Below are positions 45,370 to 56,424 of a stretch of DNA of 64,000 nt, piece after piece. The position numbers were made by a program, and so were the translations under genes. Numbering within the stretch: position 1 is the first letter of the stretch; each line of letters opens with the position of its first letter. The stretch spans positions 8,494,001 to 8,558,000 of the forward strand of contig NC_061463.1 in NCBI RefSeq assembly GCF_022581195.2, written 5' to 3'. This stretch comes from Helicoverpa zea. Taxonomy: Eukaryota; Arthropoda; Insecta; Lepidoptera; Noctuidae. The notes beneath the pieces were generated by a model. That model ran no database searches. It was given only the letters and a program-made list of their open reading frames with translations, and was not told where the DNA came from.

Positions 45370-47775
45370 CTGCAACAAACATATTGAATGAAATTAGAAA
45401 TTATAGGCACAATATCAGGGAAGGGCCTTGGACAGGTCGTAAGATTCTTCATGCAACAGTTGAGAACACATGAACTGGGCCGGTGAGAATGTGGCAATAT
45501 TATACTACAATTAAGTGGTTCAGGTATTAGAACTGCTTTCAGGATGCAAAAAGTCCGGTGCAAGGTTGAAACGGTGAAAGTTTAAAGTCATAACAGGTGA
45601 ATATCCAGCTAAATATGTTATAGAGATATGACGGATTTACAACAAAAGGGACTCGAAATTAGCGGCAGACCCAATTTTGAATGTACGCAAACAATAAGTA
45701 AAATAATATTAGTTCAAGTCTTCACAAAAGAACTCTCATTAGCATTGGGCTAATAAAAGGACAACGGCTACATCGTCTTCTTTAGGTTAAAAACGAAAGA
45801 AAAGTCATTAACGTTGAGTAGACTGAGTGGAGTTTTATTAGGTTTCAAATGAAATGTCTTTTGAAATGGAGATTTCACAGCAGAAGCGCCTCATTTGTAG
45901 TTATTTCTGTGGAATTATTGCTCGCTAAATCGAGACATCAACCCATGAAATTATAAATGGCGTTGAAGAATACATATCGCGTGCATTTGGCTTTTGATTT
46001 AAAATTTTCATATACATAAGCGCATTGTTCATTATGTTTTCAATCAAGTATACACGACTTGTCAATTAAAAATAAAATCCGATAGTCATCTGGAAAAAAC
46101 AAGATGGTATCTATTGTGGAACGAAAGAACATTGTGCTGGCACTCAATATTATAGTGATGTAGTCCGGTGGCAAGGCCTGCTCTAACAATGCGATATCAA
46201 AACAATAAAATTGAATCCCAGGGGCGCCTAACTAATCAAATCGTTGTGGCTTTGACCACATACACGTATAGAACGAGTCTAGGACCGTATGTTAATTAAA
46301 CTGAGGTCAACTGACGATTTTATCTCTATACAGAATGAAGGTTTAAGTACGCAGTTCATCCACAGCTTTAGCTAAGTAATTAAGTTGCTTAATGGAATCA
46401 TTTTTGTGGATTAATATAGCAGCTTTATAACGCTAAGTTAGGGACATATAAAATGGACATAGACATACTTAAGTATCCTAGGCTAGGGGCACACTTTGAA
46501 ATCCAGATCCCAGTGGATCTGGACGCTGGATCCACCAAAGACGAATGGTATCGTCCTTGTTTCAGAATGAATCTATGTAAGTATACCGTATGATACGACC
46601 TCTGGACTGCTTTAGGGTCAGGGCACTGGCAGTGTCGAAGCACACGACTAGAATTTAGATGCCTTTTCCATTTATTGTAAAGCAACAATTGTATTTTTGC
46701 TACGTTATATTGAATGTTTTAGAACATGCAACTACATATATCTATATTAACTTATTTAGAGGATTGAACACTTATGGTAGCATTTTATGTTGATGATCCG
46801 TTCGTGCTTAAATTCGCCACTGCAAACTGATAGCTAGGTAGATATATGTACCTTGTACCTATGTAAAACAAAAGCTAATATTGGTAAGGATGTAAAATAT
46901 TTGCAGAAGCAAATTTTGACCCCGTTTTTTTTTCTCTCTTAATTCTGATTGTCGGTGATTCAGGGGTCAGTGAACCAAAATACTTAGTCAACTTTTAGTG
47001 AAATGATTTTTGTAAGGAATTGAGCTATTTTATCTATGTACGGGAGGAAGTTGACAAGACGCGAGTAAAACCGCGAGAAACAGTTGGAAATCATCCAATT
47101 TTTATACATACAAAACCTACTGTACCACGAAACCTTTTTTTCTCAGCCTTAACATTTAACTTATCTTAGGTCTATTGTAACAGGAGCTGTACCAAAGTGG
47201 ACTTACTCACTGGCCTTGATTTGGTATTATTTTACAGAACTCGTTTATTTACATGACATGAACAAAATAATATAATACATTGTGATGGCTAATTTTTTAA
47301 ACAAAATTGATATGTTCCTGCAAAAGTTCCCATATTATTGTGGATTGGTTGACTTCATTCAGAAACTATGAAAAAAAATTGAAACTTTTTTTAATGTACA
47401 GCTTATTAATACAAATAAACACAATTTAAGGTGCTTTAGAGCTGCTTTGAATAAAATGATAGACATGTTTTTAACATCATGTTAAAAACTGGGACTAAAC
47501 TGTATCCAAAAAATGTGGATGCCAACCCCATACATAGTTGTAAATAAAACTGTTTAAAAAGGTAGGCAAGATTTGGATCTCAAATTGACCAAAGAAGGTT
47601 ATGATAGAAGCTATAACACGTATACTTTATGAGGTTGATAAAGTTGCTACTTATATTAGTAGCTATTAAATTCTATTGCAAAATAATACCACTAAAGCTG
47701 ACTAGTGAAATATAGTCTGCATGTATTGTATTTGGCTTATGTTTAACTGATCACCAGATATAGTAACAAATAGCA
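45370..47775 (-). other. Probable TMEM184 5'-UTR intron
   Basis: AT-rich. Small palindromes at 46503-46522 (ccagatcc/ggatctgg) and 47467-47489 (gtttttaacat/atgttaaaaac). No gene. Confidence 0.4.
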
Positions 47776-48145
47776 GACAAAAATAGTAAATGATCACCAA
47801 AATGAAACTCGCATTTTAATGTAAAACTATCACCAAAGTTTTAACACTTTGCTATCCTATTTAAGTGAAATTACTCCAAAATAAATCATGCGTAAGCCAA
47901 AAATAGTAAACGATCACCAAAATTAAACCACCATTTTAAAGTAAGATTACAACCAAAGTTTTTAAATTCTGCTATCCTATTTAAGCAAAATGAGTCCAAA
48001 TAAATCATTGTTATCCCAAAAGTAGTAAATGATCACCAATAGTAGTAAATGATCATCAAAATTATACCAGCGTTTTAATATAAAATGATAATCAAAGTTT
48101 TTACATCTTGCTATCCTGTTTAAGTAAACTGACTCCAAAAAAATA
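47776..48145. repeat. Three-copy 120-bp tandem repeat
   Basis: Units begin with aaaaatagtaaatgatcacc at 47779, about 47899 and about 48018. They share internal marks cattttaa, accaaagtttt, gctatcct, tttaag and ctccaaa. The third copy has an extra ~20-bp duplication of its first block (tagtagtaaatgatcatc). An inverted piece, ggtgatcatttact, lies at about 48518, suggesting the array is the interior of a larger element with inverted ends. Confidence 0.75.
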
Positions 48146-48267
48146 AGTTCGGCCTGATACAATAAATGTAATAACATTATGGGGACCCTTTTCCTGCACT
48201 AGGGTGGAAAATTGTCTATTGCATGCCTCTAAACAGTGCGATAAGAGTGTGTTTTCGAGGGAGTGTA

Positions 48268-48415
48268 TTGAGAAACACATTCTTCTTCTTCTTTCTCCTG
48301 CCCTGTTCTCAATTTTACTTGGGGTCGGCGCAATATGTCATTTTCTTCCATTTTCCCCTGTCACTCGTCATACTGACACTCACGCATGCATTGCAAGCCG
48401 GACACATAACTTAAT
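48268..48415 (-). repeat. Interspersed repeat copy with (GAA)n end
   Basis: Plus strand ttcttcttctttctcctgcc, then cttggggtcggcgcaatatg and catactgacactcacg. I recognise this as recurrent in moth genomes; read on the minus strand it ends in a GAAGAA tail like a retroelement. Nested within the tandem-repeat element. Confidence 0.5.
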
Positions 48416-48539
48416 ATGGCATCATAATACTTTATTTGGTAATAAGCCTACATTTTATGGCAATCACAGTGACTTATTTAGGCAAAAATAATACATTAAT
48501 TTGGTCGTCAAGAGTTGGTGATCATTTACTAAATTTGGT

Positions 48540-49220
48540 GGTCGAATACAATTTAAAGTGAAGTCGTGACTAAAATAGCTGGTACTATTACATTTTTAGA
48601 CTTTATTTTTCTGGTGTTCAGTAGATATTTCTGGTTACAAAACTTAGGGTATCAAAGCATTTTATGGTGGTCATTATATTTGTTCCCATTGTATTTCACG
48701 CACTATAATATTACAATTCTGAACTAAACAACCAATATCATTTGATTCTTCCAGAATTATCTTAATCAGCCATGTTCTTGATATTGATATGATATTATTG
48801 TGACTAATTGAAATATTTTATCAAATACAGACCAATACAGCTTTAGATTGGGGACATTTAATACTAATAATATAGATATGCTAATGATGAGGAAAGATTT
48901 TCGTGTTTGTTTGTTTGAAGGCTCTGAAACTACTGACCCAATGTGAAAATTATTTCACCTTTGGGAAGCTAGACTATCCCTGAGTAACATACAGGCTATC
49001 ATTTGTCAAGCAAGTTCCCCGTGAAGCAGGTAAAACTGTAGGAAGACAGCTAGTTCATCAATATAATAGCATAGCGAGACATTATCCCTTTTATTTACAG
49101 AGTGAAGCAATTTCTGTAAATAATTGAGATAAGATATGAAATCTTACATGTACCTAAAACAGAATTCTGTTTACAGGTTTTTTATTTGTTTTAGCTATTG
49201 CATGTTGTTATCTTTTGACA
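48540..49220 (-). other. Non-coding, likely 5'-UTR intron
   Basis: AT-rich; short repeat-like piece around 49010-49055. Confidence 0.35.
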
Positions 49221-49225
49221 ATCTT

Positions 49226-49302
49226 GATAGTGCAGTGGTCACCATGCCAGACTGCCGAACCTGAGATCCCGGGTTCAATTCCCAGCATGGGCAACATTTG
49301 TG
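49226..49302 (+). repeat. tRNA-like SINE head
   Basis: The A-box-like tagtgcagtggtcacc and B-box-like gggttcaattccc are spaced as in a tRNA gene, followed by agcatgggcaac. No cloverleaf acceptor stem or CCA context, so it is a SINE rather than a functional tRNA. A different family from 16244-16631. Confidence 0.55.
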
Positions 49303-50602
49303 CAATGAGCATGTTGCTTTTAACTATGTATATGTAGCTATATGCAATTTATCAGTCATTGTTGCACCCATAACACAAGTAAATTTATATCTTTCCAAGG
49401 ACCTAACAACAATTTTGTATTAGGTTCTATGAGTTTTAAGATCATTTTTCTTTTTGGCTTATTATGTCATCCATAGATCCTTCTTTTCTAAATGAAAAGA
49501 CTTTTGGAGTGTACATTTTAAACAGCTGAACAACTGATCGCCTGAACATTTAAATAACTTTTGATGTTTTCTTGAAGAGCTCCATCAGCAAGATCAGGGC
49601 TTTTAAGAGCCATTCAAAAAGTGAGAGTCAATCAAATCCAAGTTAACAATAAGAAAAGAGATTTTAAAAGAATGAATCTGTTACATATTTTTCTTAATTT
49701 AGAACAGGAATTCAATATCACATGAATTTGTTAAACTACACTAATGAACTAGAGATTTCCTTGTGGCACAAGGAAGAGGAAAACAGAGTATTAAAATTAT
49801 TTGTAAAATATTATGACTCAGTTCTCATTAATTGCAACACAGTAGGTTTATTACAAACATAATTCTTAGTTGATGATGTCAAAACCTCTATAATAAAAAT
49901 ATTTTATGAAATTTTATGACTACAGTATGTATTTCAAATATTAAAAAAGAACAAAAGTATTTGAAACAATCAATGACTGTTATTGTTTACATCATTATTG
50001 CTGTTTGCAATAAACAAATGTGTTGTTATTTGGACCTCCAGTATGCAAAACAAAGTAGGTGTCATATACCTGAGAGAAATGCAACACAATTGTAATTCAC
50101 TCCCACTTCAATAATAATGGCAATTTTCTAAATGTAGGTATCTGTGTCATCTTTCTCTTCATGCCTACCTCTAAACTGTTATAAAGATTGTTGTGGCCAG
50201 CTTTATTTTCTATCCACAAATCACCATAGACCAATTAATTGTATGATTATTACACATTCAAATTAGGAATAGATGATCAATTTTCTAGTGTTTCCAGGTA
50301 GTTGTTATGTTGTTCAATCACCATTTCATTTCACCTACATGCTAACTAGAACATTATTATTGCAAAAAGCGAAATCTATAGTTTCCAATGAAAACCATCT
50401 CGTGTTTGCGCTACAAATCATAAATTATTACGGAACTCGAAAATTGGAGGTCACACGTCTTGACATTTTTCTTGTTTGGTGTTTAATACAGAGTGAAGGG
50501 CGATTCGTATACTGACGCACTAAATAACGATGTTGTAAGTCCTTTGGACTCAATCGTAACAATCAACTAGGGCTACAATAAACAACTGAAGTGTATATTT
50601 AC
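49303..50602 (-). other. Non-coding, likely 5'-UTR intron
   Basis: AT-rich with no supported exon. Confidence 0.35.
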
Positions 50603-50860
50603 CTGAATTAAGATTATGAACGTCTCTATTTTACTGTTTTCCTTTTGTTAACAGATGTCATTCGTAATCAACACTCTGCGCATATTGTACACATAATCAC
50701 GTAGGTTTCCTACACAACAATGTTTACGCAAAGTATATAGACGTAAATAAAACACAAACGTATATTTAACAAAACACTGACAAAAACAACAATTTCACTT
50801 TGCTTGCTTTCTCATCATTTACTTTGCTCACCACTTGCACAAATTCGTGATTTCGTGATT
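50603..50860 (-). other. Candidate non-coding first exon of TMEM184
   Basis: On the minus strand a consensus donor (aattcag|gtaaat) lies at 50603/50602, ahead of the Cdc27 start. The exon upstream boundary is not visible; the limit given is a guess. Confidence 0.3.
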
Positions 50861-51659
50861 GTCTTCGTGACGAATTGACGTTAAGATATTTTTACCAACA
50901 TACTAAAACCTACGTTTTTTTAACAATGGCAATTTTCTGTGAAGATTTTCTTTTTCTTTCTACTAAGCGGTGAATGGCGGTAGCATCGACTGTACTGTTA
51001 AAATAAAAAATACCAACTTTGACTTTAATTAGTAGTAAAACATTATAGTAAACTTGAAGCGCATTTTATGCATAAAAATAAAAAATAGTAAAGATTTTTC
51101 GTGACAGTCGATTTACGCCATCTATCTTTAAAAGAACATTCAGGGTTGCTTCACTTTGCTTTGAAATAAAAACGATTCAATAATTAGAAAGAGTTTGTGG
51201 AAATACTTTGGGTTTCTGTAAAAAAAAAAGGAAAGGAACATATAAATAAAAAATAGCAGGCATGGTCCAGAGTCATAATAAAATCAAAGACCACAATTTC
51301 CCACAAAGTTAAGTATGCATTTAAAAAAACAGTCTTTGCATCTGCAATATAACTACACCTTTCAATATTTTTTTCTAATGATATAATGATATGAATGAAT
51401 GAATGATACAATAAAATTCCCTAGAGTAATTTTTTTTGGTGAAAACCGGAAAAGTATTTATTCCGTGGGATTAGTTTTAGCAGTTATTTTGATTACTTTA
51501 CTGGCAACTTATTTATCTATCATAGACAATCAACAAAAATGAAAATGTCCGTCGTAAAAGATACGCTCTAATTTATTTTGTGACTGTTTAGTAATCGTTG
51601 CTTGCGATGTGAATATTTTGTAGTATTTACATTCTTATAAGTGCATACAATCTATCAAA
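50861..51659. promoter_or_regulatory. Divergent promoter region, TMEM184 / Cdc27
   Basis: The two genes point away from each other across this AT-rich interval and no other gene lies between. The sequence tcgtgatttcgtgattgtcttcg at about 50837-50868 is a short repeated motif. No TATA box position can be argued. Confidence 0.4.
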
Positions 51660-51683
51660 ATGATTGTTCAGGAACCTATACAG
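51660..51683 (+). CDS. Cdc27: Cdc27 exon 1
   Basis: ATG at 51660; MIVQEPIQ, donor atacag|gtgagt, phase 0. Confidence 0.9.
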
Positions 51684-54600
51684 GTGAGTTAAAAGCAAAT
51701 TTTCTAAGAACTGTCAAAGTATTTCTGTGGAGACGTTTCAATTCATTTTAAATTCCCACAGGTTATCGTTTGGGATTGTCTGAATAATTATGAATACGAC
51801 AATGCTATATTTCTGGCTGAGAGACTACACGCCGAAGGTAATTAAGATACTATCTTTATATCTAATTTGTCAATTGTAATCATTGTTTAGCACCTGCATT
51901 TTATGTGCTGTTATTGATTTTTACGTAATTCTTGATTTCGAAATTAATTATGCACTTGCAATACATTTGATGATTAACATGAAGTTTCCTTTTCAGTTGC
52001 ATCGGAAGAAACTGCATTCCTGTTGGGAACTTGTTACTATAGAGCTGGAAAAATAAACGAGGCCCAATATTTGTTGCAAAACATACCATTAAGTTTACCA
52101 CAGGCCAGGTTCCTATTAGCTAAATGTTTCTTGGAATTAAAATCGTAAGTGATCATTTGAACCCATTACACTAATCACCGCTTTAAAAAAATCGACAATC
52201 TATCAAAGATAACACGAGACTATGAAATATTTCAAACTATCAGTCAGGGTTTAGCAAAGAACTCAGGTCATCAGAATTGTCTTATAAACGGTTAGTTTAT
52301 GATATTTACCATATGAAATGGCTAAAAATAAGGCAAAAAGCATCAGGAGACTTTTTACCTAAGACCAATGGTTCCTCCGTAAATGAACGTTTAAGGTCAC
52401 TTGGCCACTTGCTTGGGGCACCCCAACTTCAATGTGGTCTAGGGCCTAGGGTTACATTTAGGTTTTCCTTTATAGACCTAGAAGTAGGAGCCTATGTGAA
52501 TTCTCTGTCTACACTTTTGTGAGTGGGTATTATTAGAGGCTGACCTTCAGTGCTCATTTTCAGAGGAACCATTGGTCCAGAGCAAAAAGTGCCCTAATTA
52601 TTTCAGCCTTACCTTTGGTCATTCTATATGAGACAAAACTCAAAAACTGGTCATATGTAAGAATTTTTATTTTTGTTGAAATTTTTTAAAGTTCTTCACA
52701 CACCAATTGCTTCACACTTATATTATTATCATTATGATATATGGTAAACTTTAATTTTCCAAATTATGTTTAAAATCCATTCAGTTTTACATGGAATAGT
52801 TACATATACACACGCAAACTTGAATGTAGTCATTATACTCTGTTAAGGCTGATTTACATTGAGTCAGTAACTGACGTCAGTGTAGGCGCCGAAAACTGAC
52901 GCGTGCTATTTACACGAAGTCAGTGTTTCGTCAGTAGTCGAGGATATTTCTTTTACTGACTTCAAATCAATTTACACGATGGCAGTGGTGGGTCAGCACT
53001 GACTTGTCAGTGGACTGACGTCAGTTACTGACTCAATGTAAATCAGCCTTTAGTTATGTAATTATATGAACCTCATTTTCATTTATTACAGGTATAAAGA
53101 TGCTGAACTTACACTTGGGAATAATCTTGATATTGTTGCATCTGAGTTTGGGGAGCAAGCTCCATATGCATTACAACTCTTGGGAAAAATTTATAATCTC
53201 ACTGAAAGAAGAAGTAAAGCCGTTGAAGCTCATCGAAAAGCCCTGTCATTGAACCCGTTCATGTGGAAATCCTTCGCTCAACTCTGTAACATGGGTGAGA
53301 AAGTAGATCCCCACCAAGTATTCCAAATGAATAATACTGACTTTACATTTGGTGTCACTACATTAGTGAATCTAGTCAGCAATTCAGAAAACATTTCATT
53401 TATCAATAGTAACATTCCTAACAATACTGCTATAAACACTAACGTTACACCCAACAATGTAGCTACGAGAACCCCTATGACAATGTCCACAAGCATCACG
53501 CCTGAGACTCAAGCTCCTGTGAAGAGAATGCACAGTGTGTTCAGTGGTATGGCACCCATTCCATTTTCACCCTCTTTTGGTATGCTGCCAATGGAAGAAT
53601 CTCCTGTTTTGTATACACCAACCTTAACAGACTCCAACGAGCAGAAAGCCATACCTAAGATAGTAAATTCACTAAGAGCACAAATGGGGCAGTTGAAAGA
53701 TGCTGTTTTTAGTCCTGCTCCTAGGTGTACCCTTGGGCCAGCGCCAAGGCGGTCATCCAGATTATTTAGTAATAATAATAGCAGTTACTCAGTCAAAGAA
53801 AATAATAAATCACCAAGTAGAAAATTTGTAGCTCCTAAGAGTCCATCAAGAAAAAATAAACAGCGCACAGCCAAAAATATCAAAACAAATTCAGTGGAAA
53901 CCAATGAAAGAAATAAAAGTGTAGAAACAGTAACTCCAACAATCCCACCAAAGAATTCCAATGGTGTAGCTTTGTTAAATTTGATGCGAGAATTAGGTGA
54001 AGCATACAAAGCACTGGCATTCTTAGACTGCAAAAATGCTATAAAAATATTCCAAGAGACATCACCAAAGCAACTAGCTTCTCCGTGGGTTCAGACTATG
54101 ATAGCAAAGGCTCATTATGAATTAGCTCAGTATGAGGCAGCAGCTAAAATTTTTGCAGAAATTAGGAAACAACATCCAAATCGTACGGAAGGAATGGACA
54201 TCTATAGTACATGTTTGTGGCATTTACAAAGAGAAGCACAGTTATCAGCATTATCTCAAGAATTAGTCGAACTGGACAGGAAAGACCCTATTGCTTGGCT
54301 CGCTGCAGGTAACTGTTTTTCACTACATAAAGAAAGAGAAACAGCATTGAAATTTTTCAAACGAGCTGTTCAGTTGAATCCAGAAGCAGCATACGCTCAT
54401 GCTTTACTAGGCCATGAGTATGCAGTAGCTGAGGAGACAGACAAGGCTCTGTCAAGCTTCAGAGCGGCAGTAGCAATTGACCCGCGTAATTACGTTGCGT
54501 GGTTTGGTATAGCAACAGTGTACGCGCGCCAAGAACGTTGGAAACCTTCAGAAGTGCATATTCGTCGCGCTCTCACTATACACCCCCATTCAGGAGTATT

Positions 54601-54967
54601 AAGATGCCAATTAGGATTAGCACAAGCAGCTTTAGGCAAAATGGATCGCGCCCTTGCAACCTTAGAAAGGGCGGTTGCTATAGACACTGAGAATCCTTTG
54701 TGTCGCTTCCATCGAGCTTCTGTTTTATTACGTGCCGGTAGACCAGAAGATGCTTTAGCAGATCTTCACCACTTGAAGGATATTGCACCAAGAGAATCAT
54801 TAGTGTATTATTTACTTGGAAAAGTTCACATTAAATTAGGTAATTCTCATTTAGCACTTATGCACTTCAGCTGGGCTACAGATTTAGATCCCAAAGGCAC
54901 AGGGGGGCACATAAAAGAGGGCTTTGATCCTTCTAAACAAGAAGACCCACCAGAGAGATCAACTTAA
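51660..54967 (+). CDS. Cdc27: Cdc27 / APC3, anaphase-promoting complex TPR subunit
   Basis: A scaffold subunit of the APC/C ubiquitin ligase; its TPR groove binds the IR tail of Cdc20, Cdh1 and Apc10. Exons 51660-51683, 51762-51837, 51997-52144, 53092-54967 join in frame to 707 aa. The N terminus matches the family strongly: IVQEPIQVIVWDCLNNYEYD, AIFLAERLHAE, FLLGTCYYRAGK, ARFLLAKCFLELKSYKDAEL. Residues ~130-375 are Asn/Ser/Lys-rich linker with RMHSVFSGMAPIPFSPSFG. From ~380 TPR repeats run to ~690 (NPEAAYAHALLGHEYAVAEE, IDPRNYVAWFGIATVYARQE). The family's HYNAWYG is changed to NYVAWFG. Shorter than the ~820 aa human protein, mostly in the linker. Confidence 0.95.
51762..51837 (+). CDS. Cdc27: Cdc27 exon 2
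   Basis: VIVWDCLNNYEYDNAIFLAE then RLHAE; donor gccgaag|gtaatt, phase 1. Confidence 0.93.
51997..52144 (+). CDS. Cdc27: Cdc27 exon 3
   Basis: VASEETAFLLGTCYYRAGKI then PQARFLLAKCFLELK; first TPRs. Acceptor ccttttcag, donor aaatc|gtaagt, phase 2. Confidence 0.93.
52145..52845 (+). other. Cdc27 intron 3
   Basis: Holds the MITE at 52846-53049 at its 3' end. A slightly GC-richer stretch around 52380-52460 has an open frame without family resemblance. Confidence 0.5.
52846..53049. mobile_element. 204-bp TIR element (MITE) next to Cdc27 exon 4
   Basis: Ends aggctgatttacattgagtc and gactcaatgtaaatcagcct are exact complements, and the match continues through agtaactgacgtcagt for about 37 bp. TTA at 52843-52845 and 53050-53052 is the likely target duplication, as for PIF/Harbinger. 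The interior reuses the motifs gtcagt and tttacacga in both orientations. It ends only 42 bp before the exon 4 boundary. Confidence 0.85.
53092..54967 (+). CDS. Cdc27: Cdc27 exon 4 (large terminal coding exon)
   Basis: Acceptor atttattacag. One 1876-nt exon encodes residues 83-707, covering the rest of the N-terminal TPR block, the linker and the whole C-terminal TPR array. Stop TAA at 54965-54967. Confidence 0.95.
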
Positions 54968-55890
54968 CTGATGACGTATTTTAAAGGATTTCAAGGATTG
55001 CAGAAATGCCTACTCTGTAGTGGTTGGCAATGCAGTTGATACCTGACTGATCCCATGTAAATATCGCTCTCACCCGTCGAGCTCTTAACTGACACCAAAT
55101 TCTTCCAACAAAGCTTTATGGAGTTAGATGGGTGTGGTGGCATTTAGTCGCTGTAGTAGTAAGGGCGAATGTGGATATGTTTATATAGAGTAAGATGTGG
55201 ATATTCGTAATGTTATCCTAGTTTATTATATATATCTTGTATAGCTAATAACTTCTAGAAAGATGAAAGAATATAATTTTTAAAAAGATGATGCTTTTGA
55301 AAGTTATAAAGACTCAGAGCCTTGATCTCAATGGGATGATGTTATAAATAATAATCATATAATATAGAGCCAATTACCATTAAATGATTGAAGTTGCAAA
55401 TTCTTACAATGCCATAATTATAATGAATTCCTAAAATCTAAATTCTACTAATTGTTGTCCTCATATATTTGTACATAGAAATCATGCCCTGCAGGATGAG
55501 ATCTGGGGCACCGCTGGCGGGTTAATAAATATACACATCTACTAATCATGTTTACACAATGTTATACTGTGAAGGTCCCGACGGGTAGACTTTATTTTTG
55601 TGACAGAAACAGCTTTGGGTGTTAGTTTTTAGCTGGGGTCATTGAAAATACAATATGTGAACCAATAAAACATTTTTGTACTACAACTCCTTTTGAGTAA
55701 ACCTGGATCTTAGTTCTTAGCATCAATATAAAACCGTTTCGTGTGTGTATGTAAATAATAACAAATTAATTATTATAGCACTGTTTGTCACTTGAAATCA
55801 CCAATGGAACTGCTAGCTCTGTGGACAAATTTGTTTAGACCACCTCTAATTATATATGAACTTAATAAATAAAATAAAACTGATGTAACT
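54968..55890 (+). other. Cdc27: Cdc27 3' UTR
   Basis: Several AATAAA-type signals occur, for example near 55664 and the cluster at 55864-55878. The last cluster is nearest the opposing gene's end. Confidence 0.55.
55864..55878 (+). terminator. Overlapping poly(A) signals, Cdc27
   Basis: aataaataaaataaa provides three overlapping AATAAA hexamers. Confidence 0.6.
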
Positions 55891-55902
55891 TAGGTCATGT
55901 GT

Positions 55903-55908
55903 TTTATT
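55903..55908 (-). terminator. Poly(A) signal, NCOA5-like gene
   Basis: TTTATT on plus is AATAAA on minus, about 275 nt downstream of the stop. Cleavage would fall on or beside the Cdc27 signal cluster. Confidence 0.55.
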
Positions 55909-56181
55909 GGCAGTAAATGCTACAAAAGTGCAACCTGCAATCTTGCATCTACTGAGAAGAAAAAGCCGCCTTTGCTTAATTTTAGTTCTAAGACAAATCC
56001 ATAAAGTTGTCAGTAATAAACATTTTCTTCATAATTAAAACAGTAATTCAGTTTTTACTTGTTTTCAAATACATATAAATATTCTATTGAATAAAATTCA
56101 GCAGTATATCCACAAATATAATTTGGGCTTTTCCTTTTCAAAATTACACTTATATTATAATAGTATCTTACACTTATCAGT

Positions 56182-56424
56182 CTAAGTAAACTTCTGTAAT
56201 ATTGAATCTAATGCTTTTCTGACAGTGGGGTCGTTGAGAAGTTTGTTTTGTGTGGGCGCGGGCGTGGCGGGCGCGGCCGGGGGCGATGGCTCCGTCGGGG
56301 TTATGACTTTCTTATCATTCAATATGCTTAGAATCCTCTGCTGGAGGTCTACTTGTGTTTTGTTAGTCGGAGCTGAAGTGAGAGGCTCCCCGAGCTCTAT
56401 TTTCACTTGCTGCTCTCTGCGTTC
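56182..56424 (-). CDS. NCOA5-like exon 8 (stop)
   Basis: ERREQQVKIELGEPLTSAP, then QQRILSILNDKKVITPTEPS, Pro/Ala linker, and LNDPTVRKALDSILQKFT with TAG. Residues 364-443. Confidence 0.9.
   Translation of the reverse strand, partial: ERREQQVKIELGEPLTSAPTNKTQVDLQQRILSILNDKKVITPTEPSPPAAPATPAPTQNKLLNDPTVRKALDSILQKFT

Noticed and set aside
47776..48145. CRISPR-like array
   Set aside because: Direct tandem 120-bp units without short repeat/spacer structure, in an animal genome.
52277..52522. 81-aa open frame in Cdc27 intron 3
   Set aside because: No resemblance to Cdc27, and exon 3 joins exon 4 in frame without it.
53278..54690. Short open frames on both strands over Cdc27
   Set aside because: Antisense or out-of-frame shadows of the long Cdc27 exon.
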